DNA of 6,765 nt from an uncultured Bacteroidales bacterium (GCA_937886455.1 CALGCU010000201.1:1-6765), one strand, 5' to 3'; counted from the first letter of the stretch, positions 1-5,684 are shown. Made by a program: numbers and translations. The notes: generated by a model from the sequence alone, not told the origin.

Positions 1-915
1 TGTAGTGCCATTCACGTCAAGGCAAATCTTTTCCAACATTTGTTCGGTGAAGTTCATCATCCAGTTGTAGTCTTTATAAGACACGTATATTTCCATGCAT
101 GTGAACTCCGGATTGTGGGTGCGGTCCATTCCTTCGTTGCGGAAGTTTTTGGAGAATTCATACACACCTTCAAATCCTCCCACGATCAAGCGTTTCAAGT
201 AAAGCTCGTTGGCAATACGTAAGTAGAGCGGAATGTCAAGTGCATTGTGGTGGGTGATAAATGGTCGTGCTGCTGCTCCTCCCGGTATGGATTGGAGTAC
301 GGGTGTTTCCACTTCCATATATCCTTGTGCATTGAAAAATTCACGCATGGATGAGTACACTTTGTTGCGTTTGATGAAGATTTCTTTCACTCCTTCGTTC
401 ACCACGAGGTCCACATAGCGTTGACGATAACGCAATTCCGGGTCGTCAAACTTGTCATACGCCACTCCGTCTTTGTATTTTACAATAGGTAGTGGACGCA
501 ATGATTTGCTCAATACAGTGAGTTCTTGTGCGTGTACACTGATTTCACCCATTTGTGTGCGGAATACATGTCCCTTGATTCCGATAAAGTCGCCTATGTC
601 TAATAGTTTCTTAAACACGGTGTTGTACATCTCGGGTTGCTCTTCAGTGTTGATGTCGTCGCGACTGATGTATATCTGAATACGTCCTTTGGAGTCTTGT
701 AATTCCACAAACGAAGCTTTCCCCATGATACGACGGCTCATGATACGTCCGGCTATGCACACTTGACGTGGTTCGTCCTCGTCTTTAAACTCGTTTTTTA
801 TGTCTATGGAGAATGCGTTGGTTGGGTATTGTGCTGCCGGATAAGGCTCTATGCCCATACTGCGGAGGGTTGCCAAACTGTTTCTGCGGAAAATTTCTTG
901 TTCACTGAGTTCCAT
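1..915 (-). CDS. lysS: Lysyl-tRNA synthetase, class II, N-terminal part (cut by window edge)
   Basis: Charges tRNA-Lys with lysine in the cytoplasm. The visible 305 residues begin MELSEQEIFRRNSL and include IEPYPAAQYP. Residues of about 50-150 form the OB-fold tRNA anticodon-binding domain (VCIAGRIMSRRIMGKASF, then the LQDSKGRIQIY strand). The class II catalytic core follows, with DPELRYRQRYVDL, the motif-1 region ending in EVETPVL, then PGGAAARPFITHHN, LYLRIANELYLKR, and motif 2 FRNEGMDRTHNPEFTCMEIY at about 258-277. The frame stays open to base 1, so the 3' part, including motif 3, lies outside the window. Class II LysRS proteins usually exceed 500 residues. The ATG at 915 gives the normal family N-terminus; upstream is an A-rich leader without Shine-Dalgarno sequence, as is usual in Bacteroidetes. 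The gene has its own candidate promoter and is separated from the gene upstream by 343 bp, so it is probably a separate transcription unit. Identification is secure. Confidence 0.97.
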   Translation of the reverse strand, partial: MELSEQEIFRRNSLATLRSMGIEPYPAAQYPTNAFSIDIKNEFKDEDEPRQVCIAGRIMSRRIMGKASFVELQDSKGRIQIYISRDDINTEEQPEMYNTVFKKLLDIGDFIGIKGHVFRTQMGEISVHAQELTVLSKSLRPLPIVKYKDGVAYDKFDDPELRYRQRYVDLVVNEGVKEIFIKRNKVYSSMREFFNAQGYMEVETPVLQSIPGGAAARPFITHHNALDIPLYLRIANELYLKRLIVGGFEGVYEFSKNFRNEGMDRTHNPEFTCMEIYVSYKDYNWMMNFTEQMLEKICLDVNGTT

Positions 916-998
916 AACTATTTTCGCTGTTTTATGTGATTAAAATATCTTGCTTTATATCTTGCTGTCTTTCTTGATGCAAAATACATTCCCAATAA

Positions 999-1020
999 GC
1001 CAATATAAAGCTATATTGGC
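999..1020. repeat. Perfect 9-bp inverted repeat at the predicted lysS start site
   Basis: Arms GCCAATATA (999-1007) and TATATTGGC (1012-1020) are perfect reverse complements separated by AAGC. A further copy of the 8-base core lies at 1035-1042 (ATATTGGC), in the spacer of the candidate promoter, in the same orientation as the right arm and 22 bp from it. The arrangement looks more like an operator than a terminator, because no T-run follows and the stem is AT-rich. No binding protein can be named from the sequence. Confidence 0.6.
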
Positions 1021-1021
1021 G

Positions 1022-1052
1022 CAAATTTACGAAAATATTGGCATTCCTAAAA
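1022..1052 (-). promoter_or_regulatory. Candidate lysS promoter (Bacteroidetes type)
   Basis: On the minus strand, TAAATTTG (1022-1029) is an exact match to the Bacteroidetes -7 consensus TAnnTTTG. The -33 position, 19 bp upstream, carries only TTTT inside a T-run (1049-1052) instead of TTTG, so the match is half strong and half weak. Transcription would start near 1015-1018, inside the inverted repeat at 999-1020, giving a leader of about 100 bases before the ATG at 915. Promoter calls by eye in AT-rich sequence are uncertain. Confidence 0.45.
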
Positions 1053-1082
1053 AAATATTAACACTGACCGCTAAAAAAACTT

Positions 1083-1104
1083 ATTCCTATCTCATTCCTA
1101 TCTA
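1083..1104. repeat. Two tandem copies of an 11-bp unit
   Basis: ATTCCTATCT occurs at 1083-1092 and 1094-1103, so the unit is 11 bp and repeated twice with one difference at the last base. On the minus strand this reads as two GATAGG steps. The complementary CCTATC lies about 30 bases upstream on the same strand (within 1129-1134), and a run of seven T follows at 1072-1078. A weak terminator is possible, but the stem would be only 6 bp with a long loop. Confidence 0.5.
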
Positions 1105-1194
1105 ATGGTCCCGAAGTGGTCGCGGGGAGGATAGGACGCTCGTTGCACTCGTTGGTAAATTATGCCGAGCATAAGCAATTTATTTAAAATTGTG

Positions 1195-1236
1195 AATGGG
1201 AGGTAGAGACACGGTTCTGTGTCCCGACCTCCCATT
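1195..1236 (-). terminator. Strong hairpin after the small membrane operon, terminator or palindromic repeat
   Basis: The outer arms AATGGGAGGT (1195-1204) and ACCTCCCATT (1227-1236) pair perfectly over 10 bp. After a short interior region with two mismatches flanking a G-C pair, an inner stem of five pairs (GACAC with GTGTC) closes a six-base loop. The structure starts 22 bases after the stop codon of the four-TM protein gene. Downstream on the minus strand the sequence turns AT-rich (CACAATTTTAAATAAATTG) but has no uninterrupted T-run of terminator length. A terminator fits the position best; a dispersed palindromic intergenic repeat is the main alternative. Confidence 0.5.
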
Positions 1237-1258
1237 ATTGCTTTCTCCTTCTCCGGAT

Positions 1259-1777
1259 TTAATAGTGTCTTGCTCCCCGGATGAGTATTATGATGAAGTA
1301 GATAATCAGACAAAAAATAAGACTTGTACCCATCACAATGGGCAACATGGATATGCATGCCCATAGATTGGTGCTCCATAGGGGGCTTCCCCATGTGATG
1401 TGCATCATGACAAAGGGCATGACAGTAACAAAAAGAAAACTAAGAATAAGGCTTCCGGCAAGCGTGTAGCGCACCAGATATTTATCCATCTTTTCTATTA
1501 TTGCTTTGATGGAAGGTCTTTCTGCTTGTGGCTCTATCGGCTTAAGCACCTTTCGACTAAGGATAGGTATCAGCAGGAAGATGATGAAATAGATGGGAAA
1601 TCCAATCAATGTCCATTCTCCTAAGTCTTTCCATGACTTTATGTCGTCCAGCCCCCAGGGTACACCGTTTTCTAATATAATATGTGGAGCATATAGGCTT
1701 ACCATAAGGATGGTTAGCGTAAGGCTACTGCCAAGGGCATATCGTAACATTTCTTTTATTGGATATCTTGTTTTCAT
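1259..1777 (-). CDS. Hypothetical four-TM membrane protein with internal repeat
   Basis: I do not recognise a family. The 172-residue product has four hydrophobic segments, at about 13-33, 55-73, 104-124 and 139-166, and a charged, probably cytoplasmic, linker at about 74-102 (SRKVLKPIEPQAERPS, then KAIIEKMDKYLVR). The two halves look alike. RYALGSSLTLTILMV (12-26) and RYTLAGSLILSFLFV (103-117) share 8 of 15 residues, each is followed by a proline after a few residues, then a G-x-P-(x)W stretch and a YFII-containing helix ending in basic residues. This suggests duplication of a two-TM unit of about 85-90 residues. The gene is the last of a three-gene operon, 12 bp after the stop of its upstream neighbour, and is followed by a hairpin. 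The start at 1777 is supported by the shared leader CATCACTATGAAA. It is real by context and composition; function is unknown. Confidence 0.8.
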   Translation of the reverse strand: MKTRYPIKEMLRYALGSSLTLTILMVSLYAPHIILENGVPWGLDDIKSWKDLGEWTLIGFPIYFIIFLLIPILSRKVLKPIEPQAERPSIKAIIEKMDKYLVRYTLAGSLILSFLFVTVMPFVMMHITWGSPLWSTNLWACISMLPIVMGTSLIFCLIIYFIIILIRGARHY

Positions 1778-1789
1778 AGTGATGTAGTT

Positions 1790-2287
1790 CTATTTACTTG
1801 ATTTTCTTATTTTCTCCACTTCTTCAATAAACTTCTGGGGTTCTTGAAGTGGAAGTTCAATGACTCCCAGTTTCAGAGGTTTTAGCTTACTTTTCGCTTC
1901 TATAACAACGTTCTGATAAGTACCCCACAGTGTTTTACGTGACATTAAATATATGGCATCTATCTCTTGGGGTAGTAAGCGGATTTTGTTCCCATTATTG
2001 ATGTAGTTGAGAACAATAGTGTTGTCGTTATCTATATAACATTCTGCCTTTGCTTTTATATACCATTGAATGGTTTGTCCTACACTAATACATCCTAATA
2101 AACATAATGTTGCAATGAGGACATGATAGCCGGAAGTAATTTGTTCTTCTGGGATATAACCTATTTTCATGGCAATGTACAATACTATCAACACAACGAT
2201 TGTTGTTGCAATTGATGAATACGCAATGCTAAAAAATATATTCAAATTGTTATTTTGAAAAACCCTCCGAAAAGTGAAATATTTCAT
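1790..2287 (-). CDS. Two-TM protein with PH-like C-terminal domain (paralogue 2)
   Basis: A 165-residue membrane protein. Two hydrophobic segments (about 17-39 and 52-74) come first, then a soluble domain of about 80-162 rich in short beta-like stretches (AECYIDNDNTIVLNYI, then EIDAIYLMSRK, WGTYQNVVIEAKSK). It ends with an amphipathic helix containing LPLQEPQKFIEEVEKIRK. This layout, two TM helices plus a beta-rich domain closed by one C-terminal helix, resembles bacterial PH-like (DUF304/bPH-type) membrane proteins; the family label is an inference from architecture. It is a paralogue of the gene just upstream (2300-2815): 20 of the last 21 residues are the same, and WGxYxNVxI is shared at 121-129 and 129-137. 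Spacers of exactly 12 bp on both sides place it as the middle gene of a three-gene operon. Its DNA is AT-rich (16 of 60 G+C in 2221-2280). Confidence 0.82.
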   Translation of the reverse strand: MKYFTFRRVFQNNNLNIFFSIAYSSIATTIVVLIVLYIAMKIGYIPEEQITSGYHVLIATLCLLGCISVGQTIQWYIKAKAECYIDNDNTIVLNYINNGNKIRLLPQEIDAIYLMSRKTLWGTYQNVVIEAKSKLKPLKLGVIELPLQEPQKFIEEVEKIRKSSK

Positions 2288-2299
2288 AGCGATGTGTTT

Positions 2300-2815
2300 T
2301 TATTTGCTTGATTTTCTTATTTTCTCCACTTCATCAATAAATTTTTGAGGTTCTTGAAGTGGAAGAGTTGTACTTCTTTTCTTGCCTTTTTTGTCGGTGT
2401 AAGATATACGAACATTGTCATAAATGCCCCATACGAATTTCTTGGGTTCTAAGGTAAGTTCGATGATTTGTGTTATAGGAATGTTTGTTTTGTTGTAATA
2501 TCCATTGTTCCATTTTACATGAATTATTCCTTCTGGAGTTATAAAACAGCGAAATTTTGACATTGCGAAAGTGAATATACAAGCCAAGGTAATTCCTCCG
2601 ATGGCATTGATGATGAAATCTACCCACCATATGAGGACAGACGAGTATTTTGTTAAGGTTGTTTCTGCTAACCAAGATGAGGGAAGTAATGTTACCTCTG
2701 CAATATCTAATATTTCTCCTACAATAATCCAGATAAGTGTGTAAAGTGTTCCTGTGATAAGTGCTTCTTGTTGTGTGGATTTGAAGAATGTCCTTCTCTT
2801 AAATTCTTTGTTCAT
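2300..2815 (-). CDS. Two-TM protein with PH-like C-terminal domain (paralogue 1)
   Basis: A 171-residue membrane protein and first gene of the three-gene operon. A basic N-terminus (KEFKRRTFFK) precedes TM1 at about 18-38; TM2 is at about 58-85 and begins with WWVDF. A soluble domain follows at about 88-168: FRCFITPEGIIHVKWNN, then IPITQIIELTLEPKKF, WGIYDNVRISYTDKKGKK, and a terminal helix with LPLQEPQKFIDEVEKIRK. The order (strands, a WGxYxNV turn, strands, then one helix) fits a bacterial PH-like fold of the DUF304/bPH kind; that is an inference, since no single residue proves it. The positive-inside pattern places the C-terminal domain in the cytoplasm. The start at 2815 is the first ATG and sits about 77 bases downstream of a good promoter candidate. 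The paralogue downstream shares the last 21 residues almost completely but is otherwise diverged. Function is unknown. Confidence 0.83.
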   Translation of the reverse strand: MNKEFKRRTFFKSTQQEALITGTLYTLIWIIVGEILDIAEVTLLPSSWLAETTLTKYSSVLIWWVDFIINAIGGITLACIFTFAMSKFRCFITPEGIIHVKWNNGYYNKTNIPITQIIELTLEPKKFVWGIYDNVRISYTDKKGKKRSTTLPLQEPQKFIDEVEKIRKSSK

Positions 2816-2898
2816 GTGTGCCTGTTTGTTGAGTGTTCTATACTTTTCTTATTCTCTTGTCACCAGCAGATGACGTATTTGTGTACTCGAGTCGGTAG

Positions 2899-2930
2899 CA
2901 AAAGTAATGTGGTAATTGTACCTCTGCAAA
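2899..2930 (-). promoter_or_regulatory. Promoter of the three-gene membrane operon (Bacteroidetes type)
   Basis: The minus strand shows TTTG (2927-2930), 20 bp, then TACTTTTG (2899-2906), an exact match to both Bacteroidetes boxes (TTTG and TAnnTTTG) at the expected distance. A start near 2892 would give a leader of about 77 bases before the ATG at 2815. The 8-bp palindrome ACTCGAGT (2885-2892) sits at that start site, and the -33 box lies within an imperfect palindrome (2926-2938, arms GCAAA and TTTGC around TAT). It is the best promoter match seen in the window. Confidence 0.65.
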
Positions 2931-2948
2931 TATTTTGCTCAAAAACGA

Positions 2949-3045
2949 TTCGACAAATGGGGTATAAGCTAATTTTCTATGTTGCTATAATATAGGTGGT
3001 TATAAAAACACAATAGCAAAAATGTTCGACAAACGTTCGACAAAT
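2949..3045. repeat. Three copies of TTCGACAAA upstream of the membrane operon promoter
   Basis: The plus-strand 9-mer TTCGACAAA occurs at 2949-2957, 3025-3033 and 3036-3044. The last two form an 11-bp tandem pair, about one helical turn (unit GTTCGACAAA plus one base). The single copy lies about 20 bp upstream of the -33 box; the pair lies about 95 bp further out, just past the stop of the HTH gene. Same orientation, helical spacing and position relative to the promoter suggest protein-binding sites, but no protein can be named. Confidence 0.55.
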
Positions 3046-3059
3046 CAGAAAAGTGGAGG

Positions 3060-3080
3060 CAAAAATGCTATAAAGAGCAT
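3060..3080 (-). terminator. Weak hairpin plus T-run overlapping the stop of the HTH gene
   Basis: On the minus strand ATGCT, a six-base loop and AGCAT form a 5-bp stem that includes the stop codon of the HTH gene, directly followed by TTTTTG. The stem is short and AT-rich, so termination would be weak. I see no better terminator for the valS-tilS run before the next promoter, so some read-through into the membrane operon is possible. Confidence 0.3.
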
Positions 3081-3649
3081 AACACTTTGAGAAGTTCTGC
3101 CGATAATTCGGACACAGAGGTCAATCCCATCTTTTTTGTCAGGCGATGTTTGATGTTGGGCAGACTGCGCGGGGCATAGCCAGTAAGGTCCAGAATGTCG
3201 GTGTCGTGCACCTCTAATAGATAAAGACAACACAACATGCGCTCGCGCTCATTCAGGGAAGGGTGGACTGTGGATAAACGTGTCTCAAACTGGTGGAGCT
3301 GCTGATTGATTTTCTTGAAAAATGCTTCCGGTTCTCCTTGTGGAGAGATCAATAGTTCTTGCTCATACATCTTTAATAGAGCGGATTGTTTCTGCTTGAA
3401 ATGAAGGTTTGGGTTGTTCACTATTGCTTCGCGTTGTGTCTGCATCTGTTGAATGAGTCCTTCACGTATATCCAACAAAGGCTTATTGTGTTGTTCTAAT
3501 ATGTCTTCTATGTGTTTGGTGAGGAGTTTCACTACACGTTCGTGTTGCTCTTGCTGTTGCTGATTGAATAGATACATAGACAACATCAGCATGGCAGTGA
3601 AGATGCAAAGCAGAATGATGATAGTCCAAAGTGTGCTTATTGTGCTCAT
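3068..3649 (-). CDS. Membrane-anchored protein with coiled coil and C-terminal LuxR-like HTH
   Basis: A 193-residue protein. Residues 7-28 form a single N-terminal membrane segment. A Gln/Glu-rich, coiled-coil-like stretch (about 30-125) follows, and residues of about 130-180 form a LuxR/GerE-like helix-turn-helix: HPSLNERERMLCCLYLLEV, then DTDILDLTGYAPRSLPNIKH with RLTKKMGL. The string FxxKxxxxLxxFExRLxxxHPxLxxRExxLCCL is what I know from the C-terminal ends of large Bacteroidetes membrane regulators that carry TPR or other sensor domains in front; here that effector end stands alone, with no visible sensor. The DNA-binding part would face the cytoplasm, tethered to the membrane. The start ATG overlaps the tilS stop (ATGA, 3646-3649), so translation is probably coupled to tilS. 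No phosphoacceptor receiver domain is present. Target genes cannot be read from the sequence; the repeats just downstream are candidates only. Confidence 0.85.
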   Translation of the reverse strand: MSTISTLWTIIILLCIFTAMLMLSMYLFNQQQQEQHERVVKLLTKHIEDILEQHNKPLLDIREGLIQQMQTQREAIVNNPNLHFKQKQSALLKMYEQELLISPQGEPEAFFKKINQQLHQFETRLSTVHPSLNERERMLCCLYLLEVHDTDILDLTGYAPRSLPNIKHRLTKKMGLTSVSELSAELLKVLCSL

Positions 3650-4950
3650 AGGGTTGTGTCTTTTTGTAGGGTGAGTTCTAAAATAGTGCGACTATCGGTT
3701 GTGATTTTGTATCGGTCGTCCATTCTGTGGCCTGCCACCCAGATTATATGCTCATCATCACACACAATCCACACTTCCTCTTTCTCAAATACAGAGAGTT
3801 TTTGGTCGGTGAAAAAATCACTGAGTTTTTTGTTGCCCTTCATGCCTATGGGACGAAATGTGTCGCCTTCTTGCCAATGACGCAGGTGTAACGTTCCTTT
3901 CACCTTGTCTGCATCTATACACACAGTGGGTGCATCTGCCGGGGGAAATGAACTCATATCCTCGCGTGGAAAGCTACGCTGTAATAGAGTGGGGACATCT
4001 GTGGTTTTGCTCACCAAGGGCTGTAGGATGAGTTTGGTTCTGTCAAGCAGGCAACGATGGCTTGCGCTCAGATATTGCTTGCCGGAGTGTCGGGCATGGA
4101 TACTGCGCGTGAGTTGTTCCACTTGGTCGCCTTGTAGTCCATAGGGCGTGAGGAGTTCATAAATCCATGTCTCCCAACTTTCATGCCGGCATAGTTGCTG
4201 CAGGTCAATGTAGGTTGTGTTTCCTTCTTGAACAAGGCATGCTTCTCTCAGTCGTGTTGTTTCTGCTTGAATAAACCGTTGATAGCCTTGCAAGTGTTGA
4301 CAAGTCCTGCTGAGGGTGGATATGATTTGTGGATTCAGTTTTTCCAACAAGGGAATCACTTCATGGCGGAAATAGTTGCGCCGATACTGTGTGTCGGAAT
4401 TGGTGGAATCGGTTACGTAGCGTAAATGTTCTTGCTGTGCATATTGCTCTATTGCTTCCCGACTCACGCAGAGCAACGGACGTACAATGTGTCCGTTCTT
4501 GGGATGCATACCACATAGTCCGTTCAACCCACTACCGCGCACCAAGTGCATGAGCAGTGTCTCGGCTTGGTCGTCGGCATGGTGCCCCACAACTATAGCT
4601 TCGGCTTGGTAATCTGAATAAAGTGACTCGAACCATTCATACCGTAATTCTCGGGCTGCCAACTCAATGGAGAGTTGGTGTTCTTGAGCGTATGTGGTGG
4701 TGTCAAAATGGGTCACCACCAATGGAATGTCTTGCTCTTGACAAAAGTTCCTTACAAATTGTTCGTCGTGGTCTGACTCTTCGTTGCGAAGATGAAAGTT
4801 GCAATGGGCGGCGATGCAACGATAACCCATTCTGTGTAACACATGGAGCAACACCATAGAGTCACATCCTCCGCTCAGCCCCACAATCACAGTGGCTCCA
4901 TCGCTGAGTAGTTGCTGTTGCTCTATGTAATGTCGTACAGTGTGATACAT
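3646..4950 (-). CDS. tilS: tRNA(Ile)-lysidine synthetase
   Basis: Converts the wobble cytidine of tRNA-Ile(CAU) to lysidine using ATP and lysine, so the tRNA reads AUA and is charged with isoleucine. The 434-residue protein has the N-type PP-loop motif SGGCDS (26-31), NFHLRNEES (51-59), ELAARELRY (96-104), HHADDQAET (123-131), RGSGLNGL (138-145), and the DSTNSDTQYRRNYFRH block (181-196). After a linker and substrate-binding region comes the C-terminal TilS domain (from about 353), with HWQEGDTFRPIGMKGNKKLSDFF and a late AGHRMDDRYK. All expected motifs are intact and the length is normal for the family. The ATG at 4950 lies 2 bp after the thioesterase stop; the 3' end overlaps the start of the HTH gene by 4 bp. 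The gene is essential in most bacteria. It fits functionally with the synthetase genes around it. Confidence 0.97.
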   Translation of the reverse strand: MYHTVRHYIEQQQLLSDGATVIVGLSGGCDSMVLLHVLHRMGYRCIAAHCNFHLRNEESDHDEQFVRNFCQEQDIPLVVTHFDTTTYAQEHQLSIELAARELRYEWFESLYSDYQAEAIVVGHHADDQAETLLMHLVRGSGLNGLCGMHPKNGHIVRPLLCVSREAIEQYAQQEHLRYVTDSTNSDTQYRRNYFRHEVIPLLEKLNPQIISTLSRTCQHLQGYQRFIQAETTRLREACLVQEGNTTYIDLQQLCRHESWETWIYELLTPYGLQGDQVEQLTRSIHARHSGKQYLSASHRCLLDRTKLILQPLVSKTTDVPTLLQRSFPREDMSSFPPADAPTVCIDADKVKGTLHLRHWQEGDTFRPIGMKGNKKLSDFFTDQKLSVFEKEEVWIVCDDEHIIWVAGHRMDDRYKITTDSRTILELTLQKDTTL

Positions 4951-4952
4951 GC

Positions 4953-5684
4953 TTATTCAAATTGGATGTGTGCTTTGCAAAGGGATGTGCCTTCTGCATT
5001 GCGAATGTCAATCTCGTTGCCTTCACCGCAAGCGGAACGGAAAATGTGCACCTCTTCACCATACAAGGCTTCACGCAGATAGTTGATGTCAAATCTTCTT
5101 ATGCGGTGTTGATAGAGTTTTTCAAGGGAATAAGTGTCTAACATCCACTCCACATATTTCATGCTGTTGGTGTGGTTGTTATAGTCTATGTCACTATAAC
5201 TCACCTTGTGCTGAGCTACTTCTACTGCGTCTGTCAAGGCTTTGATACGTTCCGGTTTATCTATTCTGCCGGGCTCTCCGCTGGCAAAACGCACCAATTC
5301 CTGATGGGTTTGAAGATTTACCGGACGACGACTGTGTATGTCTATCAATGCCCATTGGGAGCATGCAGCTCCTATCTCTTCACCTTGCTTGTTATACACG
5401 GCGAAATGACGTGTGGTGAGCAACCGTCCATAGTCTTCCACCCAGGTCTCTATCACAAAGGATTCATATTGCTTGGGAAGACATTTCATTTCTATGGAGA
5501 GACCGGAAAGCACCCATGTGATGCCTTGTTGTATCATTTCCCCTGCGCCAAAACCGTTTTCTTCGGCGGCAAGTCCGGCGGTGTTGAGCAGGTAACTTTC
5601 TAAAGAAGATAGACGCAACTGCTCGTTGCCGTCTATCTCCTGTGGATATACAAAGAATGTGTATTGTTGATGTAAATCTTTCAT
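4953..5684 (-). CDS. Acyl-ACP thioesterase (FatA/FatB family)
   Basis: Hydrolyses acyl-ACP to free fatty acid and holo-ACP in the cytoplasm. The 243 residues form two tandem hotdog domains. The first has SSLESYLLNTAGLAAEENGFG (about 26-46) and WVLSGLSIEMKCLP. The second carries the active-site stretch YSDIDYNNHTNSMKYVEWML (163-182). By alignment with the plant enzymes (pattern DxNxH plus a Glu 34 residues later), D167, N169, H171 and E205 (in YLREAL) are the catalytic equivalents, all present. Length matches bacterial members of PF01643. It lies 40 bp after valS and 2 bp before tilS, so it is probably cotranscribed with both. The leader AACACATCAACT before ATGAAA resembles the leaders of two genes in the membrane operon. 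Chain-length preference cannot be read from the sequence. Confidence 0.93.
   Translation of the reverse strand: MKDLHQQYTFFVYPQEIDGNEQLRLSSLESYLLNTAGLAAEENGFGAGEMIQQGITWVLSGLSIEMKCLPKQYESFVIETWVEDYGRLLTTRHFAVYNKQGEEIGAACSQWALIDIHSRRPVNLQTHQELVRFASGEPGRIDKPERIKALTDAVEVAQHKVSYSDIDYNNHTNSMKYVEWMLDTYSLEKLYQHRIRRFDINYLREALYGEEVHIFRSACGEGNEIDIRNAEGTSLCKAHIQFE

Larger units (their letters stand above)
916..1258. other. 343-bp intergenic region between lysS and the small membrane operon
   Basis: No convincing gene is present. Reading in the transcription direction (high to low coordinates), it holds a GC-rich hairpin at 1195-1236, a short AT-rich inverted repeat at 1176-1192 (6-bp arms CAATTT/AAATTG), a 6-bp hairpin at 1160-1174 (TTATGC/GCATAA, loop CGA), a GC-rich block with short direct repeats at about 1107-1155, an 11-bp tandem repeat at 1083-1104, the candidate lysS promoter and the GCCAATAT repeats. 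The lysS untranslated leader would be roughly 100 bases, which leaves space for a small regulatory structure but not for a lysine riboswitch. Confidence 0.7.

Noticed and set aside
916..1030. T-box or lysine riboswitch in the lysS leader
   Set aside because: The predicted leader is about 100 bases, with no T-box sequence (tGGnACC) and none of the stems needed for a lysine riboswitch. T-boxes are also not expected in Bacteroidetes.
1098..1394. 98-codon minus-strand frame running from the four-TM gene into the intergenic region
   Set aside because: Most of it overlaps the four-TM gene in another frame, the product looks random, and it would read through the strong hairpin at 1195-1236.
2885..2892. 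ACTCGAGT palindrome as a main operator
   Set aside because: An 8-bp palindrome alone occurs often by chance; it is mentioned only in the promoter entry because of its position at the predicted start.
2768..2995. 75-codon plus-strand frame across the 252-bp intergenic region
   Set aside because: No recognisable protein; it runs antisense over the membrane operon promoter and the start of paralogue 1, and has no promoter or leader of its own that I can see.
2949..3045. CRISPR array or integrase attachment site made of the TTCGACAAA copies
   Set aside because: The repeats are only 9 bp, spacing is irregular (11 and 76 bp), and no cas or integrase gene is present in the window.
5172..5603. 143-codon open frame on the plus strand
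   Set aside because: It lies entirely within the thioesterase gene on the opposite strand, has no family resemblance and is a shadow of a gene with intact catalytic residues.
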